From NCBI RefSeq assembly GCF_030272615.1, contig NC_081406.1, positions 247,499,218-247,563,217 of the forward strand: a DNA stretch of 64,000 nucleotides, read 5' to 3'. Origin of the DNA: Cryptomeria japonica. Taxonomy: Eukaryota > Streptophyta > Pinopsida > Cupressales > Cupressaceae. Below, piece after piece: positions 10,709 to 21,421 of the stretch; position 1 is the stretch's first letter, and every line of letters begins with the position of its first letter. Position numbers and translations under genes: made by a program. A model generated the notes under the pieces. It did not search any database and had not been told where the DNA came from. It saw only the letters and a program-made list of their open reading frames with translations.

Positions 10709-12302
10709 GATTTAAAACTCATCTTATGGAACATTAGGGGACTTGAGTACCCTAATAGAAAACACATCATTAGGAGATTCCTCTATCAATACAAAAATAT
10801 GGACATCCTTTTCCTGAAAGAAGTTAAAGCTTAAAAATTCCTCTTGGATGTTAATCCTAGATTCATCTGGAAATAGACAATTCATTTCACCACCAACCAT
10901 GATAGAGGTAGAGGTGGTGCAGTTATTATGGTTAATAGGAAATTGTCCTCCAAGATCAGTGATAATGGTTCCTCCCCTTGTAATAGAGAAACTTGGGTGA
11001 TCCTAGAAACGAAGGTTTGTAAAGTAGGCATTTGCTCTATCTACACCCCTAATGATTACATATATGAAATTGAACTTTGGAAGTGGTTGTCGAGTCTCCC
11101 AGGCATTCCTTGGATTCTCAGAGGAGACTTTAACATGATTGAGAATGCAAAGGAAAAAATTGGAGGGTTGAACATGGAATGGAAGTGTCGAGAAAAACTA
11201 TATTGGGACAGGATGAAATCTAGGCTTCACCTCTTTGATCCTCTTGCAGGCAGAAAGAAAGAGCATAACAACATTTGGTACACATGGTGCAATTCCCAAG
11301 AAGGATCTAAGAGGATCTATTCTAGATGATCAGTTTTATGAAAACTCTAATGCTTGTAACTTCACTCCAGACTCCTTAGGATGTGTGGTTAAAGTAATGC
11401 CATACACCCTCTTCGACCACCACCCCATTGTGGCTCAAGTTGCTATTAATTATTTTCTAGCCCACCAACCCAGGAGGCATAACAATTTCATGCTCAATAC
11501 TCGGCTTCTACACAATAAGGATATTCAAGATGCACTCTACATTGTTAGACAAATTAACAAATGGAACTCCCAAAATAAGTTTTCAGTAAAAAAATTGAAT
11601 AGGGATGTGGAATGTTGGAGAATCCTTTGTCAGACCTTAGGAACCAAATTCGCTAAGGATGGTAGGAGGGAGGAAAATTACCTCTCAGGCCAACTCCTTA
11701 CTCATGAGGCTCTTGTTCAACAGGACCCCCATAACTCTGATCTTTCCCTAGCAATCGCTCATAGCCAAGAAAAGATTAGGAACCCCTAGCACATGAAAGC
11801 TTAAGGTGCCAAAGTCTGAGCTAGACTCAACTGGATGCAATTTGGTGATAAGGGATTAGAAATTTTCTTCAACAGGCTTAAACAAAAGGAGCTTAAGGAG
11901 AGGGTGGACAAGATTTGGGGTAGCGGTATTGATCTTACTAACATTGAGGATATCAAGAGAGCATTCTTTCTATACTAAGAGAACCTATTCACTTCTAATT
12001 CGGACCCTAGCCAAACCAATCCTGCTCTCAATCAATGTAAAAGACTCATTCCCATGAAAGTTACAAAACTGGATGCAAATGTTCTTAGTGAACCCATTAA
12101 CATTGAAGAGATCAAAAAAGTTATTATGAGCTTGAGTAATGGCAAAGCTCTCAGACTAGATGGGCTCCCTACAGAGTTCTACAAAGTCAAAAGTGATTGG
12201 ATTTCAGAGGACCTTCTTAAGTATATCAAGAGTCTTTGGTTGCTGGGTCATTAGGTGCAAAGATCAATAGGTGGATCATCAAACTAATTCCAAAGGATGG
12301 AG
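10709..12302 (+). pseudogene. LINE ORF2 relic, 5' part: endonuclease and start of reverse transcriptase
   Basis: Starts with LILWNIRGLEYPNRK (about 10718), the usual opening of plant L1 ORF2. The AP-endonuclease-like domain retains GDFNMIE at about 11123-11143 and FDHHPI at 11412-11429, which correspond to the catalytic GDFN and SDHxPI motifs, the latter with Ser changed to Phe. A frameshift lies between about 11235 and 11330. Between 12054 and 12254 comes the N-terminal reverse transcriptase block, with the NGKA...DGLPTEFYK signature (the usual PGPDG is RLDG here). The part ends at KLIPKDGE just before the copia insertion at 12308. Internal stops (for example 10831, 10876, 11787, 12252) show that it is dead. 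Confidence 0.8.
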
Positions 12303-12307
12303 AGAAA

Positions 12308-13525
12308 TGTTGTCCATTTGGTGGAATTGATTATGTGTTGCATTGATGTTTTGTCATTGATGCCAACACTAGCTATTTGGATGCTTTACCCTCACCCTTC
12401 TGGTCCCAGTAGGCTGAGTGTTTTCTGGTTAACTTGGATCCGACCTGATCCGGTAGTCTCCGATATAGTCTGGTGATGGAATTGACTTGTTCACAATACT
12501 CATGCTCATATTTGGTCCGTTGGTTTTGGTTTGGAGATTGGTTGATATCCTGCTTGCTTAGAAGACTGGTTTTTGGTTCCGGCAAGGGTTTCATCGACAG
12601 AGCTTTTGGTGGAGATCTTTGATGAATTGCATAAGTGGTGTTGGTGCAGCTTCTGGTGGAGTTTTAGGATGCCGTTGGTGATCATGTTCGAGACTTGGTG
12701 GATGGAGATCATTGCTGTGGCATGTGGACCTATACTTGGTCTTGGTTGATCCAGGTTATGGACCCGCTTTAATGTAACGTGTGGATAGGACCTATTAATG
12801 TATTTTCAGGATGTCTTATGTGTTGATATTATTTGTTTGGTCTAAGGCCGACATGGTTTCTAATTATGTAATTGGTTTATTATTTGGTGGCTGACCTGAT
12901 TATTTATGGTCGAGGGTTTGTATATATAGATGCAAGATCTCATTGTAGATCATCATGGTTATCGTTAGAGGTCATGGTCAAGGAATGTAATGTGTGAATA
13001 ATGTAATATCATTTAGATAAAGGAGTTGGTTGATCATTGGGGATCGAATTAGGTTTATGTAAGAGGATTTAGTCCTCCGATATTGATCTTAACTGAAACT
13101 GTACTCAAGCATAGGAGATGCTATCTTTTGCAGTTCAACACTTCTCCAGATTGTAGTCTAGATTTCTATGTAGTCAGTGAGACTCCTTTTGTTTTGAGCA
13201 GTGCACTCTAGGCCATTGGCCTTCCTTCAAGTGCAGGCCCCTTCATTGTAATTCACATACTTACTACATAAGTATTATTTGACTGTGGGTAGGCTTGCCA
13301 CCGTGGTTTTTCCCTTTACCGGGTTTTCCATGTACAAATCTTGGTGTCATGTGGATGGTACTTATTCTGTGATTATTGTGTATGCTTAATTGGTTTATTT
13401 TCTATTCCGATATTAGTGTTTTGGGTTTTAGTATTAAAGTTTAAATTGCTAATGGTTATGGTAATCTATCACAATTGATTCACCTCCCCTCTTAGTTGTC
13501 TTCCAATTATTTGAATTGTCTAACA
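12308..13525 (+). repeat. 5' LTR of copia element A
   Basis: Starts TGTTGTCCATTTGGTGG and ends TGTCTAACA, 1,218 bp. Landmarks in order: TTTTGTCATTGATGCCAACAC near the start (absent in part from the 3' LTR), TATATAGATGCAAGATCTC around 12920 (possible promoter/leader area), the conserved GTGCACTCTAGGCC...TTGGCCTTCC segment at 13200, the CCACCGTGGTTTTTCCC module at about 13291-13330, and CACCTCCCCTCTTAGTTG near the end. Confidence 0.93.
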
Positions 13526-13527
13526 AT

Positions 13528-13539
13528 TGGTATTAGAGC
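13528..13539 (+). other. tRNA primer-binding site of copia element A
   Basis: TGGTATTAGAGC lies 2 bp after the 5' LTR. It differs by one C-to-T change from TGGTATCAGAGC, the usual plant copia primer site complementary to initiator methionine tRNA. Confidence 0.9.
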
Positions 13540-13583
13540 TTTGGTCCTCTCTACAGAAAGCTTAACCACTTAAGGAAGATCCT

Positions 13584-15058
13584 ATGGCGACTAACTGTTC
13601 AAGTTCATCCAAATCTTCTAGAGCTATCTTTCAAAGGGATATTCCAAGGCTGGATGGAACAAATTACACAGTATGGAAGATTTAGATGGAGACTTATTTG
13701 ACATGTCTTGGCAAGGAGATTTGGGAGATCACATAGAATGGTTTCACACCCTATAATTTGAGATCTGGCAATCCTCCTCTGGAAAACCTGGACAAGGATG
13801 TTGAGAATGATTGTAGAGAAAGAGAATCCCTCTTGTGTGCACTTTCAAATCAGCAAATAATGGGATTAACCGACAAATCATCTGGAAATGCTATATGGGA
13901 TAAGTTGGAGACTCTTAATGAAGGTGACCCTATAGCGAAGATTGCTAAACTTGATGGTTACCGAGTGAGATATGAAAACCTGAAGATGAAAGAAGATGAA
14001 ATGATTACTGTATTCACGGAAAGGGTAAATGAGATTGTTATGGGAATTCAATGTTGTGGTGGAACTTTGAGCGAAGATAAAATTATTTCTAACATTCTGA
14101 GAGCCCTACCACTGGCTTACAAAATGAAGGCTATTACTATTAATGAGTTGAGAACAATGGCTAATACATCTATCAACAAAGATACTTTGGTTGGGAAACT
14201 ATCTTCTTTTGAGCTTGAATAATTTGGACCCTCTAGAGTTGTGAAGTCTGAACCTTCTTTTCATGCATCTACATATACAACCGATAAGCAAGACTGGAAA
14301 GCTTTGTATGCAAAGGAGTTGGAAGATATGAAGAGAGAAGATGATGAGTTTGAGCAACTTGAAGCACTATTTACTAGAAGAGTACCTAAAGGACCAGTAG
14401 GAAGTAAGTATGAAGGAAAAGAACCCTTTAAATATTTTGTATGTAATAAGATTGGTCAATTAGCATCTAGATGTCCTGAAAGGAATTCAAGATTTGAATA
14501 AAGAGTTAGAAGATCATTTAAGCCTAACCCTGGATATCAGAACAAGTATAATTATAAGAAAAATAGAGACAAATCATGCTGCATAGCGAATGAGGAAGGC
14601 ATTATTGATTCTAATGATGAACCGACAAAAGACTCTGCTAGTGGATCCAACAATGGGAAGGAATGGGTATTCCTAGCTATCAAGGAAGATGATCTGTCAC
14701 TGGAAGAGAATGCACCTAAAGAGAAGGGACTTGCTGCTAAAATTGAAGATAAGGATGAATGGGTAATTGACAACGATTGTGCACATCATATGACTGGAGA
14801 TCAAGGGAAGTTTCTGTCTTTGCAAGAATTTGATGGTGGTCTAGTTAGATTTATAGATGACAAGGTATGTATGATCAAAGGAAAAGGAACTATATCACTG
14901 AATGGTAAGAACAATATTGACAATGTTTATTATGTTGAAGGTTTGAGGCTTAATCTTTTGAGTGTAGGACAATTGGTAGATAAGGGATTTCAATTACAGT
15001 TCAAGGAAGGGAAATGCAAAATCATTAATAGATCTGGCTTGGAGATTGACAAAAGGTA
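13584..15058 (+). pseudogene. Copia A gag and protease relic
   Basis: The ATG at 13584 begins MATNCSSSSKSSRAIF, then RLDGTNYTVWKI, the common N-terminus of UBN2-type copia gag. The gag core (13758-14219) keeps ITVFTERVNEIVMGIQCCGG. The zinc knuckle at about 14433-14480 is degenerate (YFVCNKIGQLASRCPE): the first Cys is Tyr and the His is Gln. The protease motif near 14759-14790 reads WVIDNDCAHHM, so the catalytic D-S-G has become D-N-D. In-frame stops occur at 13683, 13734, 14220, 14499 and 15057. One frame holds from 13584 to 15058. Confidence 0.85.
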
Positions 15059-15084
15059 ATATATTTCATTTGAATTTTGGTGAG

Positions 15085-15942
15085 AAGACATGCTTTATTA
15101 CATAGACTGATGGGAGTTGGCTATGTCATAAAAGGCCGTGTCATGTGAATTTTGATTGTATTGTGAAGATCATTTCAACTAAGGAAGTTAGGGATATACC
15201 TAAGATTATGAAGCCCTATAATCCGATATGTAAAGAATGTCAAATGGGTAAACAGGTCAGAACCTATTTTAGGAGTATACAAGATAAATCAAATGATGTT
15301 CTAGATCTTATTCATATTGATTTATGTGGTCCTGCTAGAGTTAAAAGTTTTCATGGTGATAGATATTTCATGCTAATTATTGATGATTATTCTAGAATGA
15401 TGTGGGTTACTTTTCTAAAAGAAAAATTTGAAGCATTTGAAAAGTTTAAGATATTTAAGGCTAAAGTGGAAAATGAGATAGGATTGAAGATTAAATGTTT
15501 GAGGTCAGATCATGGTGGAGAATTCACATCCGATGAGTTTAATAACTTTTGTGAGAAGCATGGTATAAGAAGACAATTTTCTGCTCCCTGGACACCTCAG
15601 CAAAATGGAATTGTGGAAAGGAAGAACATAACTCTCTTGGATGCTACTAGAAAAATGATGTTGGAAGCTAGTCTACCTCATATCTATTGGAGAGAAGCAC
15701 TGAGCACAATGGTTTATATATTCAACATAGTACATATCAAAGGAGAAACTGATAAGACACCTTATGAATTATGGTTTGGCAATACACCTACAATTAAGTA
15801 TTTTAGAATTGTTGGTAGTAAATGTTATATCAGGACAGCTGATATCATTGGGAATTTGATCCTAGATGTGATGAAGGCATATTTATTGGTTATTCTAATG
15901 AAAGCAAAGCATATAAATGTTATAACAAGAGATTGTAGATAA
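15085..15942 (+). pseudogene. Copia A integrase relic
   Basis: A frameshift between 15058 and 15145 separates this part from the protease. It begins with the remains of the GAG-pre-integrase segment, continues with CKECQMGKQVRT and then the integrase core. All three catalytic acids appear present: D in HIDLCGP, D in LRSDHGGEF and E in [19 protein letters not shown] closes the core. The frame changes back near 15900-15945. Integrase joins the cDNA to host DNA. This copy cannot be made as part of a polyprotein. Confidence 0.85.
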
Positions 15943-15944
15943 TT

Positions 15945-17784
15945 GTGGAGAGTGCTAATGCCAAAGTAGATGAGATGAACATAAGTCAAATCAAAGTTTA
16001 TGAGAAGGAACTGGTAGTGGAAATGATTATATCTGAGCCGATAGCACCTTTACCAGAACAAAGTGTTGAACTAGTTACTCTGACAGTATCAGAGAGTTCT
16101 ACAATAACTAAAGAACAGGGAAGAGGAATAGAAAGTCAGAAGACTCCTAGGTATGTGAGATTAAATCATTTAGAAGATCAAATCATTGGGGATAAGAGAA
16201 ATGGAGTGATGAAAAGAAGAACACTATCAACTAATGATGTATGTTTAATTTCACAAGTTGAACCGGTATTGGTAATTGAGGCATGTAAAGATTAATATTG
16301 GTTGAAAGCTATGGAAGAAGAATTAGATTAGATTGAGAAAAATAACACATGGACCTTGGTTCCCCAGCTTAAAAATAATAATATTATTAGAACTAAATGG
16401 ATTTTTTGGAATAAATTGAGTGAGGATGGTCAAGTTATAAGGAATAAGGCCAGATTGGCTTGTCAAGGATTTTCTCAGAAGGAAGGAATTGATTATGGAG
16501 AGATTTTTGCACCTGTAGCTAGGATTGAAGTTGTAAGATTATTTCTTGCCTATGTTGCTTATAAAAACTACAAGGTTTATTAGATGGATGTTAAATGTGC
16601 TTTTTTGAATGGGGATCTTGATGAGGAAGTTTATATTGAGCACCCTGATGGTTTTTCACTATCAAATGATACATATATGGTTTGTAGGTTAAGGAAAGGT
16701 TTATATGGATTGAAACAAGTACCTAGAGCTTGGTATGCAAGGTTGGATAAATATCTTTTCAAGCTTGGTTTTACTAAGGCCAGTGCTGACGGTAATTTAT
16801 ATTATAAGATCACTGATGATGATATACTAATTATTGAAGTATTTGTTGATGACATTATTTTTGGAGGTGAAGATAAGTTATGCATAGAATTTTCTAAGAA
16901 CATGGAGAAAGAATTTGATATTTCTATGATTGGTGATATGAAATTTTTCTTAGGTTTGTAGATTACTAAGACTGACAATGGTATTTTTATCTGTTAAACT
17001 AAATATGCTAAGAAATTGTTGAAGAAATTTGGTATGGGAGATTCTAAAATGGTAAGTACTCCTATGGTTACAAGTGAGAAATTAACAAGAAAAGATGTTT
17101 CTGCACCAATAAATCCTACAAGATATAAATCTATGATTGGAGGTTTGCTTTATTTGACTCAGACTAGGCCTGACATTATGAATGGTGTTTGTACTACTTC
17201 AAGATTTCAGAGTGATCCTAGAGAAAATCATGAGATGGCAGTGAAAAGGATTTTTAGATACTTGCAAGGTACATCAAATTATATGGCTTGTGGTACTCTA
17301 GGGATGATAACTTTACTTTATGTGCATATACAAATGCTGATTGGGCTGGAGATGTTGATGACCAGAAAATTACTTCTGGTGGAGCTTTCTTTCTTGGAAA
17401 GAAGTTGGTTTCATGGATCAATAAGAAACAATCATGTACTTCTTTATCTATTGCTGAAGTTGAGTATGTTGTTGTTGCTACTAACTGTACACAAGTTTTA
17501 TGTTCAAGGATATAAAGGTGGATTGTGATGCACCGATAGTTATTCACTATGATTACTTTGCTGCTATTGATATATCAAAGAATGTGGTATTTCATTTTAA
17601 AACAAAGCACATATCTATCAAGTATAACTTTTTGAAGGAGAAGGTGGAAGCAAATGAAGTTAGACTAGTTTATGTGAACACTAAAGAGCAGATTGCAGAC
17701 ATTTTCACTAAATCTTTGTCCAAGGAATCATTTGAGTACCCGAGAGATACATTGGGGGTTTCTGCCCCTCTGTTAGAGACTTGA
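15945..17784 (+). pseudogene. Copia A reverse transcriptase and RNase H relic
   Basis: The linker at 15945-16295 ends with [18 protein letters not shown]. The RT part keeps [61 protein letters not shown] and the active site VFVDDIIFGG (about 16837-16870). In-frame stops lie at 16293, 16329, 16581, 16959 and 16995. RNase H follows in two other frames (17288-17515 and 17500-17784), with NADWAGDVDDQK, GGAFFLGKKLVSW and LADIFTKSL-like QIADIFTKSLSKE near the C-terminus. Confidence 0.88.
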
Positions 17785-18159
17785 TTGATGCAGTTTGGAA
17801 TCAGTCCGACATGCATTATCAAAAATACTATTCATTCTGGCACTAATGTGGGATTCTACTGTTCAGGGGGAGTAGTCAACTTTGTGATTCAGAGGCTTAT
17901 ATTTTTGCTTTGATATTTTTGTCAGATTTCTGGCATTGATGTCAAAGGGGGAGTGATATTGATGTGAAAAAGAAAAGAAAAAGAGAAAGAAGAAGTAATT
18001 TGGATCTTTATAGAGATATTATTAATTATTCATAGGGGGAGTTTGAGGTATCTATGGGAGATTGTTGGCTGTCTTTCATTGCAGGAGACATGTTTGGCAT
18101 TTCTTAGTACTTAGATGTTTTTTACATCTAGTTTTGCCATCAATGCCAAAGGGGAGGAA
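17785..18159 (+). other. Copia A 3' non-coding region with repeated polypurine tracts
   Basis: Polypurine runs occur at 17865-17875 (CAGGGGGAGTAG), 17944-17953 (AAAGGGGGAG), 18034-18041 (AGGGGGAG) and finally 18148-18158 (AAAGGGGAGGA), the last immediately before the 3' LTR. The last is the expected plus-strand primer. The earlier ones resemble it and recur at similar places in the other copia elements of this window. Confidence 0.75.
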
Positions 18160-19364
18160 TGTTGTCCATTTGATGGAATTGATTATGTGTTGCATTGATG
18201 CCAACACTAGCAGTTTGGATGCTTTACCGACACCCTTTTGGTCCTGATAGGTTGAGTGTTTTCTGGTTAACTTGTATCTGGCATGATCCGGTAGGCTTTG
18301 ATATAGTTTGGTGATAGAATTAACTTGTTCATAATACTCATGCTCATATTTGGTTAGTTGGTTTTGGTCTAGAGATCGGTTGATATCCTGCTTGCTTAGA
18401 AGATTGGTTTCTGGTTCTGGCGAGGGTTTCACCAGAAAAGCTTTTGGTGGAGATCTTTGATGAATTGCATAAGTGGTGTTGGTGCATCTTCTGGTGGAGT
18501 TTCAAGATGCTGTCGGTGAACATGTTTGAGACTTGGTGGATGGAGATCATTGTTGTGGCGTGCGGACCTAAACTTGGTCACGGTTTATCTAGGTTATGGA
18601 CCAACTTTAATGTAACGTGTGGATAGGACCTATTAATTTATTTCTATGATGTCTTATGTGTTGATATTATTTGTTTGGTCTAAGCCCAACATGGATTGTA
18701 ATTATATAATTGGTTTATTATCTGGTGGCCAATCTGATTGTTTATGGTCGAGGGTTTGTATATATAGATGTAAGATCTCATTGTATATCATCATGGTTAT
18801 CATTAGAGGTCATGGTCAAGGAATGTAATGTGCGAATAATATAATATCATTGAAGAAAAGGAGTTGGTCGATCACTGGAGATCGAATTGGGTTTATGTAA
18901 GTGGATTTAGTCCTCCGGTGTTGAGCTTAACCAAAACTATACTCAGGCATAGGAGATGCTATATTTTGCAGTTCAACACTTCTCCAGATTGTAGTCTGGA
19001 TTTATATGTAGTCAGTAAGGCTCCTTTTGTGATGAGCAATGCACTCTAGGTTGTTGGCCTTCCTACTAGTGCAAGCCCCTTAATCGTAATTCACATACTT
19101 ACTGTAGAAGTATTATTTGACTATGGGTAGGCTTCCCATCGTGGGTTTTCCCTTTATTAGGTTTTCCACATACAAATATTGGTGTCATGTGGATGGTACT
19201 TATTCTATGATTATTGTTTATGGTTAATTGGTTTATCTACTATTCTGGTATTAATGTTTTAGGTTCCAGTATTAAAGTTTAAATTACTAATGGTTTTGGT
19301 AATCTGTGACAACTGATTCATTGCCCCCTCTCAGTTGTCTTCCAGTTATTTGAACTGTCTAACA
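18160..19364 (+). repeat. 3' LTR of copia element A
   Basis: 1,205 bp, TGTTGTCCATTTGATGG to CTGTCTAACA, followed by target duplication copy AGAAA. Compared with the 5' LTR it lacks 13 bp near the start (the TTTTGTCATTGAT part) and shows many substitutions, mostly transitions by eye. The module near 19140-19180 reads CCCATCGTGGGTTTTCCC. Confidence 0.93.
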
Positions 19365-19369
19365 AGAAA

Positions 19370-21421
19370 TCCCTCATCATGAATTGGAGACCTATCACTC
19401 TCCTTAACATCTCCTATAAAATATTAGCCGAGATGCCAACTCTTAGATTAGATGTGATTCTTCCCAAGGTGGTTAGAAATGCTTAGATCAGATTTATCAA
19501 AGGAAGATACATCTTGGAAAATTTGATTACCTATTGGGAAGCCATGAATTGGGCTAAAACCACCAACCAGAAAGCTTCCATATTGACTTTGAGAAGGCAT
19601 ATGATAGTGTAGGATGTGGTTTCTTACTAATAATTCTTGAGGCCTTTGGTTTCTCTAAAAGGTTTTGCCAGATGGTGGAAATATTGCTAAAAGATGCATC
19701 TGCACAAGTAGAAATAAATGAGTCTCGCTCTCATATTATCTCACTCAGTAGATCTATAAAATAGGGATGCCCCTTAGCTTCTGCATTTTTTGTGATTGTT
19801 GTTGATGCTATGTTCTATCTACTCAGAGAAACCTCATGCTATCCTAAAGTGAAGGGTATAACCCTTCCCAACAACATGGATTTGGTAAATGTCCAATTCG
19901 TTGATGACACTGCATTGTTTCTACAATTGGAAGAAGAAAAATTGAGTTCTTTATTGTGTAAATTAAGAATATTTTGTGAAGCTTCAGGAGCCAAGGTTTC
20001 GGCTCCCAAATCCATACTACTAGGATGGGATGAGTCCCCTCTCGAATGGCTCTCCAAATTTGAATTTAAATAGGATGGGCCCTCCAAATAGGTTAGATAT
20101 TTGGGAATTCCTTTTGTTGTTAACCCATGTTATAGAGAGATGTGGTTGTGGATGAAAACAAAATTGGATAACAAACCTAACAAATGGAACAAAGTATACC
20201 TCTCTCTAGCAGGGAGACTACAAGTTTGTCAAAAGATCCTATCCTCCTGCACTCTGTACTATTCTTCGATGTGGATGTTTTGCAACTGCCAGATCAATGA
20301 TATTCAGAAGGTCATCAGACACTTCCTCTGGTTTGATGGTAAAGATAATAGGAAATGGCAATCAGTTAAATGGAGTTGGTGTTTCTTGGATAAGAAAATG
20401 GGTGGATTAGGGCTAAAATACTCGAGACTTCAAGGCATTTCTTTGCCTACCAAATGTATATTTCAAGCCTTGGAAGGGGATGAACCTTGGAAAATCCTTG
20501 TAAGAAACAATATTAGGCTCATTGTACCCAAGAAAACCAAGGGTTGGAAGTATCTCCCCTTGTTGACTTGATTGCTGGCAAGTTCCCTGTCTCCCCATCA
20601 GGGTCCTCACTATTTAAATCTATATGGGAAGATTGGGAATCCACCAGGAACCTAATTGCTAAGAATGCGATTGTGGATAATTATAACACTATTGTAGGTA
20701 AGAAATGGATTTGGTGGAATCTTATTCATAAGGATAAACCCTTGGCCCTCATCCAGGGGTGCTCAATAAAAGCTGGGCTCTCAAAGGCATCAAAACCTTC
20801 AATGATATTATTGCCAATGGTGCTCTCGTACCATGGGACATTCTTCAACATAGATTTCATATCCCCTCCTCCAATTGGAGGACTTATGCCATGGTTAAAT
20901 ATGCTTGTGACAGGGTGGACTTATCCAGATCATGTGTCATGAAAGAGGAAAGATCCTCCTCCTACACATGAATGGGTGGGCCCCCTCTGGCCAACATTAA
21001 TGCTAAAGTGATTTATAATTCCTTACTCTCTAATGATGATATTATTTTGCATCTTAACTCTGTTTGGAATTTGTAGTACACTAAAGATGATTGGCATAAG
21101 TTGTTTTCTTACCTTTGACACTCCATCACTTTGCCTAAGAAAAAATATTTCAAATGGCTCCTTATATTGCATAAACTACCTATTAAAAATTTGTAGAATG
21201 AATCGCTCGTGTGCCCACTTTGCAGGACTCAAAAAATACTGCATATTTTTTTCAATTTTCTCTTTTCCAGAGAAATTTGGAACATGCTTGGCATTTTCTT
21301 TCATAATGGTATCACTCATGTTGATATTGTTCATGGTTTTATTAATGGCATGAAAAAATACATTAATTTTTTCTAGTCTATATTAACCTATGAGATCTTG
21401 TGGATAATTTGGAAATATTAC
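19370..21421 (+). pseudogene. LINE ORF2 relic, middle part: reverse transcriptase palm to zf-RVT
   Basis: Resumes the LINE after the copia insertion with MNWRPITLLNISYKILAE (about 19379). RT landmarks are DFEKAYDS at 19585-19608 (first catalytic Asp), GCPLAS at about 19767, and FVDDT at 19897-19911 (the usual YADD/FADD pair, both Asp intact). SGAKVSAPKS and YLGIPF-type blocks follow near 19990 and 20100. The zinc-binding zf-RVT segment is seen at 21170-21300 with CPLC at 21212-21223. Several frame changes and stops break it. It ends in ILWIIWKYY at the gypsy insertion. Confidence 0.82.

Larger units (their letters stand above)
12308..19364 (+). mobile_element. Ty1/copia element A, complete ends, inserted in the LINE
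   Basis: 7,057 bp bounded by TG...CA LTRs and a perfect 5-bp target duplication AGAAA (12303-12307 and 19365-19369). Order inside: 5' LTR, tRNA primer site, gag, protease, integrase, reverse transcriptase and RNase H, a 3' non-coding region with several polypurine tracts, then 3' LTR. This is the copia domain order (integrase before RT). The coding region has many stops and at least four frame changes, and the LTRs differ by numerous substitutions and a 13-bp indel near their start, so the insertion is old. Confidence 0.95.
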